From positions 1-16,609 of the forward strand of contig MU603182.1 of the NCBI GenBank assembly GCA_025201865.1: DNA of 16,609 bases, given 5' to 3'. Source of the stretch: Ramicandelaber brevisporus (taxonomy: Eukaryota > Kickxellomycota > Ramicandelaberales > Ramicandelaberaceae). This document shows, one piece after another, positions 9,201 to 16,557 of the stretch. The position numbers and the translations under genes are program-made. The notes beneath the pieces are model-generated. The model worked only from the letters and a program-made list of their open reading frames with translations. It did not search any database and was not told where the DNA came from. Numbering within the stretch: the stretch's first letter is position 1; each line of letters opens with the position of its first letter.

Positions 9201-11590
9201 CACAGCCTGCCATGACTACTGATGGCTTGGCTGCTCTCGCTGCGCATTCATCTTCTGCCGATGGGGCTGGTGGCATTTCTGGCTCTTTGGCATCGTCGAG
9301 ACGTGGCAGCGCTGGCAATGTGTTTACCTCTGCAGGTGCCTCTCGCGAACCTGCGCTGCCTACCCAGCAAGTTCTCCATTATGAGCAGGATATTTTGCAT
9401 CACATCAATCTGGCTTGCAATTTGCGCGAGAAGTGGTACAAGGGCTGGCACACTCTGGCTCTTCGATACAGCGAAGTTGCTGAACACTTGAATCGGTATG
9501 GTTCATTGGAACAGCGTTCAAAGGTTCCTGCCGTTGCCATTGCCCCGGCTGTCCAGGCATATCTTCGTGCGATTGGCATTCTGGATGATCTCGACATGTC
9601 TGCATTGCAAGATACCCTCCGTTTACTAACGCTGCTGGTTCAATATGGCGAGAATATGGAAGTTAGCCAGGAGGTTGACCGTGTGCCCAATGGCTTGAGC
9701 AGCGTTGCATGGCTCAAGGTGCTGCCTCAGTTGATTGCTCGTATTGACATCAATGCATCCAACACTCGCAAGATTCTTCAGCGGATTGTGGTTGGCGTTG
9801 GCCGATTCCATCCACAGGCTCTCGTGTTCCCATTGGCCACAGCTGCTGCCAAAGATGACCCAACTCGCCCTCAATTTGCCATGATTGCCAAGGACCTGAT
9901 GGCCCAGCTTCGTGTTGGCAACGAACGGCTGGTTCACGAAGCCGAGATTCTGGCAATGGATTTCCACTCTGCAGCTTCTCTCATGTGTGAGCAATGGAAT
10001 GAAATCTTGCCAATTGCAGTCAATTACCAGCAGAAGGGCAATTATCTGCAAGTGGTCAACTTGTTGCGCACTCTCTATCGCAATGCACTGGATACTCAGC
10101 CTCGTACTGCTCTCGATGTGGCGTTCTTGCAAGGTTGCAAAGCTGACATTAACCAGGGTTGGACCCATCTCATTCAGTTTGCTCGCACTCTCGAAGCTGA
10201 TCCACAGAACCCACGTGTTCAGCATCTTGAGCACATGTGGAACTCGATTCGATTGGTTGTTCGCCGCGTGGCATCTCTCATCGGCGCAATGAAGATGCTG
10301 AAGCTTGACCAATGCACTCATGACATTTACCAGATGCATGACTTTGAGATTTCCATTCCAGGCACTTACAACCCCAATGGCGTGTTCCCGCGCATCCGCG
10401 AGTTCTGTCCAACGATGGAGATTATCCCAACCAAGAAGAAGCCACGCAAGCTCGTCATGATTGCCGACTCTGGCCGTCGCTACATGTTCCTCCTCAAGGG
10501 CATGGAGGACATGCGAATGGACGAGCGTGCAATGCAGCTGTTCTCACTGGTCAACACAATGCTCCGCACTGATCCCAGCACCAAGACTCGCCAGCTCGGC
10601 ATCATCACCTATCCTGTCATTACGATCACGCCGCGCTCTGGTCTGATTGGATGGGTTGAAGACACTGTGACGCTTAACCAGCAAATCAAGGCATATCGCC
10701 AGAGCAACAACATGCCCATTGATTTGGAAATCTCACTGTTCCACCACATGACACCTGCGTATGTCCAGCTGCCCGAACTACAGCGCATTGAAGTGTTTGA
10801 GTATGCCATTTCTCGCACCAGTGCTCTGGATTTAGCCCGCATGCACTGGAACAACTCCCGTGATTCCGAAACCTGGCACGAGCGTCGCAGCAACTACACC
10901 CGCAGTGTTGCTACAACTTCAATGGTTGGCTACTTGTTTGGCTTGGGCGATCGCCATCCTGCCAATATCATGGTCAAGGGTGAAGCGGGTGCATTGGTGC
11001 ACATTGATTTTGGTGAGTGTTTCGAAGTTACAATGGATCGTGACCAACAGCCTGAGCTCAACATTCCGTTCCGGCTGACTCGAATGATGATTATGGCTAT
11101 GGAAGCTGGTGGCTACGAGGGTACGTTCCCACTAACTTGTGCAATGGTGTTAGACTTGCTGCGCAAGAATCGCGAGAGTGTCATGGCCATCTTCGATTCA
11201 TTCCTGTATGATCCGATTGTCGACCATTTGATTACGGAGATGGGTAAGCGTGCGCCTGATATGGACCCAGCCACGGCCGCCGCTGTTACAAACGCCATTC
11301 CTACAAACGCTGCCGGCGGTGGTGCTGGAGCTGGAGGCGCAGGTTCCGCAGAAGATGGTGGCAGCGGTGATGAAGATGATGACTTGGGAGGCAATGGTGG
11401 CATGGTGGTTTCCGAGAAGGCACGCAAATGCATTGACATTGTTGAGAAGAAGCTGCAAGGATATGTAACGAGACCAGTTATAAAGGGACCGTTTGATAGC
11501 AGCCGAGATATTGTGGAGAGATTGATCGAGAATGCCATTTCACCAGGCAATCTCGCACTGTTGTACATTGGTTGGTGTGCTTTTTGGTAA
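3268..11590 (+). CDS. TOR-family phosphatidylinositol 3-kinase-related protein kinase (two exons)
   Basis: Proposed as exon 1 3268-3369 (34 codons, N-terminus MSDTQLFNQK) spliced to exon 2 3527-11590, giving 2721 residues; mTOR and yeast TOR are about 2470-2550. TOR is the catalytic subunit of the TORC1/TORC2 growth-control complexes. Helical HEAT repeats fill about residues 40-1370, FAT about 1500-2165, FRB about 2167-2292, the kinase about 2330-2610, and FATC ends in YIGWCAFW. Kinase motifs: K2358 in LLKGMEDMRMDE, catalytic loop GLGDRHPAN with D2509 and H2511, and D2528 in HIDFGECF. TOR hallmarks include RVLGVFGAVDP, HPQALVFPLATA, SGLIGWV and IPGTYNPN. The extra length comes from inserts: Ala9 (4202-4228), a Gly/Ser-rich block with Gly9 (5738-5764), an Asn/Ser/Thr stretch (6280-6375) and a Gly/acidic insert before FATC (11275-11410). 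The FRB domain is strongly divergent. TOR is the best call; a specialised TOR paralogue is possible. Splice sites are read by eye. Confidence 0.93.
3370..3526 (+). other. Spliceosomal intron in the TOR gene
   Basis: A 157-nt phase-0 intron with donor GTACGT right after an ACG codon and acceptor TGCAG right before ATGGAC. Candidate branch sites are CTGAC near 3472 and CTGAT at 3505-3509, about 20 nt from the acceptor. In-frame stops, including TGA at 3506-3508, close the exon 2 frame upstream, so exon 1 can only join by splicing. The alternative is that translation starts at the ATG at 3527 and the short ORF at 3268 is a uORF. The intron contains five ATTC copies at 3381-3400, a potential microsatellite. 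Confidence 0.72.
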
Positions 11591-12284
11591 TTCTCAGTAT
11601 ACTTTTACTCATTTTACTCATTTTACTCATTTTCCTTGCTTTTTACTCTATTTTTACTCTATTTTTAACCTTTTTCATTCTTTTAATTATTAGTTTTTTG
11701 TATTGCCAGTTATGAACAGTGTCGGCATATATGGAAATCGGTATTAGAGAACAACAGCGGTAGAAGTTGTGGACATCTTTCATGGCAGTAATCACACACA
11801 CAAGCACGCAATCAACTAGTCATGTTACACAACCATCTTACTCAGATGCTTTTAACCATGTTGAAAGCTCCTTTTGAGTTTTTTAAAAAAAAAAATTATG
11901 TATGCGGACTCTTTTAAAATGCTTTGTAATCTGCACTGTGACAAAGCGAGCATGCTAGAGTACAATAATTGCCAAGAGGTACCGACACTTTTCTTTATGG
12001 CAGTAGCGGACTTAATGCCCTATCTACTGTCTTCCACAGGCTGTACTCTCTGTTTAAATGCTCCCAGCTTGCGGCCACTTATTCCAGAACGGTGTGTATA
12101 CCTATAGAGAAGATATAAGTGGACGCGGTGTAGACTCGGTGGACGAACAGGGTCACTAGCTCGATCCTGCCAGAGCAAATCAAGGGGTCCTTGAATCCGG
12201 TACATTGAAATCGGAGAGTGAGAGAAAGAGAGTAGCGTACGGGCAATTTTTTTTGTAGCATAACAGACAGTAGACATCGAAGTG
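11591..12284. other. TOR 3' flank / intergenic region
   Basis: No gene can be supported in this stretch of about 700 bp. Its left part is a T-rich TOR 3' UTR with tandem repeats. Further right are a T6A11 block at 11879-11895, which could mark a transcript end, and a T8 run near 12247-12254. No exact AATAAA was found. The 137-residue frame on the - strand (12020-12433) lacks family features and overlaps the next gene's TATA box and leader, so it is not called. No tRNA or other structured RNA was recognised. Confidence 0.5.
11603..11661 (+). repeat. Tandem TTTTACTCA-type repeats in the TOR 3' UTR
   Basis: Three perfect 9-bp copies of TTTTACTCA (11603-11629) are followed, after a short spacer, by two 11-bp copies of TTTTTACTCTA (11640-11661). 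They begin 13 nt after the TOR stop codon. The related unit sequences suggest local slippage or duplication. A U-rich element of this kind could bind RNA-binding proteins in the mRNA, but nothing here proves it. Confidence 0.7.
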
Positions 12285-12291
12285 TATAAAA
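12285..12291 (+). promoter_or_regulatory. TATA box of the secreted Lys-Gly protein gene
   Basis: A canonical TATAAAA lies 150 bp upstream of the ATG at 12442. The interval between is strongly pyrimidine-rich (TTCTTCTTCTTCC around 12325-12341, then CT/CA-rich to the start codon), as expected for the leader of a highly expressed fungal gene. It is the clearest TATA box in the window. Confidence 0.65.
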
Positions 12292-12441
12292 GTTGCAACT
12301 CAGCTGCACGACTACCACTTTCTTGTTCTTCTTCTTCTTCCTCAACACTTTCGATCACATATCTCACGCTTGCACACAAAACTCTTTGCACCTCGCACTC
12401 TTTTTGCATCATCTCACACAGACTAACAGCCACAATCCAAA

Positions 12442-12714
12442 ATGCGCTTCATCACGTTGTTTGTCCTGCTCTTGGTTGCTCTGACCGGCTTCGTTCTTGC
12501 CACGCCAAACGCACTTGCCAGCCCAGTCCCAGCTCCTTCTCCCGACCCAAAGAAGAAGAAGGGTGGATCTCCTACAGCCAAGAAGAGAAAGGGCAAGGGC
12601 AAGGGCAAGGGCAAGGGCAAAGGCAAGGGTAAGAAGAGCAAGAAGAACAAGAAGATGGGCGGTGGTGCCGGTGCTCCTCCAGCTGACGTTGATGCCGGTG
12701 CCCCACCAGCTTAA
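12442..12714 (+). CDS. Small secreted Lys-Gly-rich protein
   Basis: A 90-residue protein with a strong start context (CCAAAATG) and two stop codons in a row (TAATAA). Residues 1-20 are a classic signal peptide: MRF, a hydrophobic core, and a likely cut after VLA20, with ALA26 as an alternative. A short Pro/Ala/Ser segment follows. Residues 37-71 are extremely basic, 20 Lys/Arg out of 35, including seven Lys-Gly dipeptides at 50-63. The tail (72-90) is Gly/Ala/Pro-rich with two Asp. KKRK at 47-50 could be cut by a Kex2-type protease. The protein should be secreted, disordered and polycationic, able to bind anionic polymers such as wall polysaccharide, nucleic acid or membranes. That role is inferred from composition; I recognise no family. 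A TATA box and pyrimidine-rich leader suggest strong or regulated expression. Confidence 0.85.
   Translation: MRFITLFVLLLVALTGFVLATPNALASPVPAPSPDPKKKKGGSPTAKKRKGKGKGKGKGKGKGKKSKKNKKMGGGAGAPPADVDAGAPPA
12589..12630 (+). repeat. AAGGGC hexanucleotide array encoding (Lys-Gly)7
   Basis: Seven 6-bp units encode the Lys-Gly dipeptides. All use AAG-GGC except for one AAA and one GGT near the 3' end. The near identity at synonymous positions shows a recent slippage-type expansion, so copy number is probably variable between strains. Confidence 0.8.
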
Positions 12715-13262
12715 TAAGTCTAAACAATCATTCCTGCACATTTTTTACTTGTCGTACCATCGACACTCCCCCATTCAATTTACTCTCTACTTTCTGCATA
12801 ATTTGTCATCATCTGCATTACCTTTCCCCATTCTGCACTGTTCTTACCTCTCAATCTGCTTTTCATTTAATAGCCATGTTATTTCAATATCTATTAGTAA
12901 CAAAATCCAAATGACGATCGAGCTTGTGTGGGAGTGATGTTCTCCTTATCATTATCGTGTGCCAAAGTGTCATACTATCTTGGTGTAAACAAAAATATCT
13001 CCAGGAGTCTTTCCTTTGCGTGAGTATTTGCGTGTATTTGTGTGTGTATGTGTGCGTTTGTGGTGATGTTGACACTTCTCGAAATGTCCAAGTATAATTC
13101 TCCAGGAGACTCCGTCGGTATAAGATATCGTACAGCTTTGCACATTCTTCTTTCCGTTTGTACATTTATTCTGCTCATAACTCTCACAGCCGCACTCATT
13201 TCAGACTACTGGCAAGCTAATAAACAAATAAACAGCTCCAGCACAAAGGACACTCACAAACA
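12715..13262. other. Intergenic region between the secreted protein and coiled-coil genes
   Basis: About 550 bp holding the 3' UTR of the secreted protein (pyrimidine-rich, CATT/CTCT motifs) and the upstream region of the 187-residue gene. The latter has a TG-rich tract at 13031-13063, a TATAAGATA element at 13120-13128 about 140 bp before the ATG, and overlapping AATAAACAAATAAAC at 13218-13232. The AATAAA copies sit inside the presumed leader, so they may instead end an upstream transcript. A candidate membrane micro-ORF is listed separately. Confidence 0.4.
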
Positions 13263-13305
13263 ATGGCTCTCTGCTCAAAATTCAAGACACTCTTCGACAA
13301 ACTGA
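13084..13305 (+). CDS. Candidate single-pass membrane micro-ORF (or uORF)
   Basis: A 73-residue frame from ATG 13084 (context GAAATG, G at -3). It encodes a polar N-terminus, one clear hydrophobic helix at about residues 20-41 (ALHILLSVCTFILLITLTAAL), and a polar Ser/Asn/Lys-rich tail. It ends 43 nt inside the next coding region in a different frame. It could be a uORF, a separate small membrane protein, or chance. No homologue is recognised, and the presumed TATA of the next gene at 13120 lies inside it, which argues against a shared transcript. Confidence 0.27.
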   Translation: MSKYNSPGDSVGIRYRTALHILLSVCTFILLITLTAALISDYWQANKQINSSSTKDTHKQWLSAQNSRHSSTN

Positions 13306-13826
13306 CGACCCCAGCAGCCAAGCAGCCTGCACAATCAGATTTCACTTCGGATACTTTAACAATCCCACCAGAGCGTCCGTCAATTGAGGAGCTCGTTCGC
13401 ACTTTGCATGCTGGTCTCGCAAGAAATCCACTTCCTGTTGAATTCTACGAACCGATTGCTGATGCTGACATTGATTATTGGTTCCCACAAGAAGAGCCAA
13501 AGAAGCCACATGAGCAGCAGCAGGAGCTGCAACAGCAGCAAGATGGCGAGACTCTAGAAACAGTGAATGCAACACAGAGATTGGTAACGAAGACCGTCAG
13601 TTTTGATTTGGAAGATATTCTCAACAAACAACAAATGCAGTTGGAGAGACAAGCCAAGAAAATCAAGATTCTGAAAAGGCAAGTCAACAAACTCAAGAAG
13701 AACCAGTGCAACTGCTGTTTAGCACCAGCAGTATCAACAGTATCAACAAAAGTAGCAATACAGCAACAGCAACGGCAACAACAAATGGAAAGTATCCAGT
13801 TTATTGCCCGCAGTCTCAAGATTTAA
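13263..13826 (+). CDS. Hypothetical coiled-coil, Gln-rich protein
   Basis: A 187-residue protein with start context ACAAACAATGG, strong for eukaryotes. I do not recognise a family. The N-terminal part has a compact motif-like stretch at residues 39-75 (PSIEELVRTLHAGL, NPLPVEFYEPI, DIDYWFPQ), predicted helical and acidic. A Gln/Glu-rich linker follows (84-94). Residues 113-147 form a likely short coiled coil with heptad positions L120, L127, I134 and V141 and a basic face, then a C149-N-C-C152 cluster and a Gln-rich segment (166-174) before a hydrophobic C-terminus. The basic coiled coil resembles a dimerisation zipper, but there is no clear bZIP basic region before it. No signal peptide, membrane helix or intron. 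Likely intracellular; function unknown. Confidence 0.72.
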   Translation: MALCSKFKTLFDKLTTPAAKQPAQSDFTSDTLTIPPERPSIEELVRTLHAGLARNPLPVEFYEPIADADIDYWFPQEEPKKPHEQQQELQQQQDGETLETVNATQRLVTKTVSFDLEDILNKQQMQLERQAKKIKILKRQVNKLKKNQCNCCLAPAVSTVSTKVAIQQQQRQQQMESIQFIARSLKI

Positions 13827-14177
13827 CCATTGCAACTCCATCTGTCAACTTTGTATGTATCTTTAAGCATTCTACCTTCTTTACAATTTTTATTAATACT
13901 TTCCGAGAAAATGAGCAAATCTGCTTGATGATAGATAAAGTTCATCAAATAGAACGATGAACGTTTGTTACTGGACGTGGAGTGTGGAAGAGATGAAGTC
14001 GATATGTCGATTTTATTCGCGTTTGTTTTGTTTGCTGCTACGAAACGAAGTGACTGGTTTGTTCTCTCTCTGATCTCTACTACTACTCGACTGAAGATTG
14101 ACCAACAACTAGCAATAACAACAGAGCTGAACAGAACAGCTGATCTACCCAGTAGCCAGTCAGTCAGCCAGTCAGCC
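13827..14177. other. Intergenic region upstream of the zinc-finger gene
   Basis: This stretch of 351 bp carries the 3' UTR of the coiled-coil gene and the leader of the zinc-finger gene. A CT-rich run (14061-14089) and a CAGTCAGC-type short repeat (14157-14177) precede the ATG. The zinc-finger frame stays open upstream to about 13965, with one in-frame ATG at 14004 in a weak context (T at -3); it would add 58 residues with a hydrophobic stretch. I consider it leader sequence. No exact AATAAA for the coiled-coil gene was found. Confidence 0.4.
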
Positions 14178-16169
14178 ATGTCGACCGTGAAGATCAAAAC
14201 AGAGCCAGCAACAGCAGCAGCAGCAGTCGACGACGTGAAAGTCAAGCTCGAACCGAGTCTCTCAACAGCTGATATCAAACTCGAGCAGCACACTTCAGAC
14301 ATCGACACCAAAGTCGAGTTTGACTCGGAAGCTGACGGCGAAGAAGACGACATCAAATCAGAGTGCGACGTTGAGGATGACCAGTTCACAATAACTCCAA
14401 AGAAGCAGCGACAGTGGATATGTGAATATATTGGATGCGGTCGTAGTTTCAATTTTGCCAGTAATAGGAGAATGCACGAACATGAGCACAGACTCCAAGT
14501 CGAGATTAATATACATGGGAAGATTTACACTCTAGCCCGGCAATCGTTAGAACATCGATGGGCATGTCCTTTCTCGAATTGCACATCAACAGCCAAAACG
14601 ATAACTGGTGTATGCCATCATCTACGAAAATATCATGGCAGCACTGCTAAACAACAGCATCAGCAGAAATCTCCATCTCAGATTACTCGGAACAATATTT
14701 ATTTCATTGATGTGGATAGTTTTTATGTGAATGATATTCGTTGTGGATATCATACTACTACCGGAGTGCTCATTTGTCATAAATGTAAGTTGGTGCCAGA
14801 ATGTCTGCTAACACATTTACAACAGAAACATGGATATGATGGGAAATCGATTGATGCTATGATTCTGCCAGAAAGTGCTGTAAATGCAACAGCCGATCCC
14901 AATATTAATCAACACACTGGCAACTCACATCTTGCATCGGCAATTAGTCAACCAAGCCAACAATGTCATCAGGATATTGTCCAAGGTTGGGTGTGTGTTA
15001 CAGCCGATTGCGGCTCTTGTGGGTATACTATCAATAAAAATTTTCACAAACGCACAGTTCATCAAGGTGAGCAGTTAACAACAGTTCCTGCACTTGTACT
15101 GCGCCTTTGTTTATCAAAAACACAAACATCATGTTTTTTCATTACTCGCATTGACCAAGTCGCAACCAGTAGAAACAGAGTAAATGGGCACAAAATCGAT
15201 TATAGTCACAATGGATTGAGCATTCAGAATGAGAATGGAGATGATACTGACCAGAATGAGACTACTGAAAGATTCAACTGGAAGCGACAATATATCTGTG
15301 AGCACAATAATTGCAGGCGGTTCTTCAACTCATCTGATCAACTTAGTATACATCGGCGTGAACACAAACTGGAAGTTGTACTTAATGTGCACGGCACAGT
15401 TTTCACTCTTAGCCGTCGGTTGTTAGATGATCGATGGCCATGTCCATTTCCAGATTGCGATTCAACGTATAAAACAGTTTATGGTACCCGCTTACATATT
15501 TTAAAGTTACATAGCATATCAATAAAACAAAAACGTGCCAGTAGTGGAGATGATCAACAGCAGCAGCAGCACCAAATTATCAAGAGGACACAGCGTACCA
15601 TTCAATATTTAAAAGTGGATGGTTTTTACGTCAGCGGTACTCGTTGTGGATATTATAATACTATTGGAGTGTTCATATGTCACGAATGTCGATTGGTACC
15701 AGAATGTCTACTCATACATCTGCAACGGAAACATGGATATGATGAGAAATTAATTGATAGCGCGATTCTACCAGACAGCGCTAGGATTGCTGGAAGCGAT
15801 CCCAATGGAAACCAGCACACCAGCAACTCACATCTCGCATCATCAATTAGCCAGCCACATCAGCAGCATCATCCGGAAATTGTCCAAGGTTGGCTCTGTG
15901 TTATATCCAACTGCGGATATTGCTATTCTAATAAAAGGTGTATAAATAGCCATCAATACACAGAACATAAAGGCGAACAGTCATCTACAGTGCCGGCTCT
16001 TGTATTGCGATTGCCTTTTGCGAGAACAAAAACTTCGGGCTTTCTCATTGCCCGGTTGGACACAACCGCCGCCGACTGTGTCAAGTCAAATAATTCGACC
16101 TGTCAACTTAATAGCGAGTTTGATATTGACGATGGTGATGAATTAGTTTTGAGTGATTATAGTGGTTAG
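14178..16169 (+). CDS. C2H2-type zinc-finger protein with duplicated four-finger module and SUMO-type motif array
   Basis: A 663-residue protein, probably a nuclear regulator or nucleic-acid binder. The ATG at 14178 (G at -3) is chosen because the acidic N-terminus begins there. Residues 1-62 contain psi-K-x-E SUMO motifs at K7, K23, K34 and K60, with a near match at K45. Two tandem modules follow. Module A fingers: C82/C87/H100/H104, C130/C135/H148/H153, C200/C203/H213/H218, C273/C278/H290/H295. Module B: C374/C379/H392/H396, C422/C427/H440/H445, C501/C504/H514/H519, C574/C579/H592/H597. Finger 3 has the short C-x2-C-x9-H-x4-H form with HLQ(Q/R)KHGYD; this loosely recalls the fungal DUF3505-type Cys/His domain, a comparison from memory. 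Each module ends in VPALVLRL. No DNA-binding linker of the TGEKP type is seen, so DNA binding is not assured. The C-terminus is acidic. No intron. Confidence 0.85.
   Translation: MSTVKIKTEPATAAAAVDDVKVKLEPSLSTADIKLEQHTSDIDTKVEFDSEADGEEDDIKSECDVEDDQFTITPKKQRQWICEYIGCGRSFNFASNRRMHEHEHRLQVEINIHGKIYTLARQSLEHRWACPFSNCTSTAKTITGVCHHLRKYHGSTAKQQHQQKSPSQITRNNIYFIDVDSFYVNDIRCGYHTTTGVLICHKCKLVPECLLTHLQQKHGYDGKSIDAMILPESAVNATADPNINQHTGNSHLASAISQPSQQCHQDIVQGWVCVTADCGSCGYTINKNFHKRTVHQGEQLTTVPALVLRLCLSKTQTSCFFITRIDQVATSRNRVNGHKIDYSHNGLSIQNENGDDTDQNETTERFNWKRQYICEHNNCRRFFNSSDQLSIHRREHKLEVVLNVHGTVFTLSRRLLDDRWPCPFPDCDSTYKTVYGTRLHILKLHSISIKQKRASSGDDQQQQQHQIIKRTQRTIQYLKVDGFYVSGTRCGYYNTIGVFICHECRLVPECLLIHLQRKHGYDEKLIDSAILPDSARIAGSDPNGNQHTSNSHLASSISQPHQQHHPEIVQGWLCVISNCGYCYSNKRCINSHQYTEHKGEQSSTVPALVLRLPFARTKTSGFLIARLDTTAADCVKSNNSTCQLNSEFDIDDGDELVLSDYSG
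14406..15155 (+). repeat. Zinc-finger module, copy A of tandem duplication
   Basis: This region encodes residues 77-326 and is homologous to the copy at 15282-16061. Matching blocks in order: QWICEYIGC with QYICEHNNC; INIHGKIYTLAR with LNVHGTVFTLSR; FYVNDIRCGY with FYVSGTRCGY; LVPECLLTHLQQKHGYD with LVPECLLIHLQRKHGYD; NSHLASAISQP with NSHLASSISQP; VPALVLRL in both. DNA similarity is also visible, for example the block AAACATGGATATGATG in both copies. Confidence 0.9.
15282..16061 (+). repeat. Zinc-finger module, copy B of tandem duplication
   Basis: This region encodes residues 369-628. The Cys/His ligands of fingers 1 and 2 are offset from copy A by exactly 292 residues and those of fingers 3 and 4 by 301-302. 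All sixteen ligand pairs are therefore preserved, and the length difference lies mostly in a Gln-rich linker (Q460-464) plus one residue in finger 4. Retention of every ligand suggests both copies are under constraint. Confidence 0.9.
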
Positions 16170-16172
16170 AAC

Positions 16173-16178
16173 AATAAA
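16173..16178 (+). terminator. Polyadenylation signal of the zinc-finger gene
   Basis: AATAAA starts 4 nt after the TAG stop codon of the zinc-finger gene. Such a close position implies a very short 3' UTR, similar to the AATAAA found 48 nt after the F-box-like stop. Confidence 0.55.
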
Positions 16179-16557
16179 CATTAACCAGGAATCAGCGGTA
16201 GTATCTCACGGCGAACGATAGCCGGTTTTTCTTTACACACTTTTTTTGAGCTCACCTGCATTAATTAAATCTAATCCAATAGTGATATCATTGAAATACT
16301 TGATTTTTCTTTAAAACAGCAGAACAGCACTTAATTTCTATTTGAGTGAATGCGGCGCCGCCTGTACGGTATTTGTTCATCCGTAATAACACTGCAAATA
16401 TTGTTAATATACAGGGAAGAAAGAAATGGCCGAACGAATGTTCGTAATAGTTAATCCTGTCATGAAATCTGATATGGTGCATGTTACACAGTGTCGCTGG
16501 AGTCCGTGTGTAATCTTTCCCCCGTGTGAGTGAAAACTGCGGAGGATAACTAAACTA
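16179..16557. other. Intergenic region before the right-edge gene
   Basis: I see no gene on either strand in these roughly 380 bp. The region is AT-rich on the left, with a short GC-rich patch near 16351-16362 and no clear TATA box. It should contain the promoter and leader of the gene starting at 16558. Confidence 0.4.

Noticed and set aside
9626-10339. A 237-codon - strand frame inside TOR
   Set aside because: It is antisense to a well-conserved TOR region, has no recognisable domain and no promoter or terminator context.
12120-12210. Possible tRNA, suggested by GCTCGATCC resembling a B box
   Set aside because: No matching acceptor, D or T stems could be folded on either strand.
12020-12433. 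A 137-codon - strand frame with a Glu run
   Set aside because: The Glu run is the reverse of the CT-rich leader of the secreted protein gene, and the frame covers that gene's TATA box.
13965-14177. Upstream extension of the zinc-finger protein
   Set aside because: The only in-frame ATG (14004) has a weak context, and the added hydrophobic residues do not fit a nuclear protein; the CT-rich leader character favours the ATG at 14178.
13823-14452. A 209-codon - strand frame
   Set aside because: It runs antisense to the zinc-finger N-terminus; its Ser/Ala/Leu-rich content follows from the opposite strand's codons, with no family resemblance.
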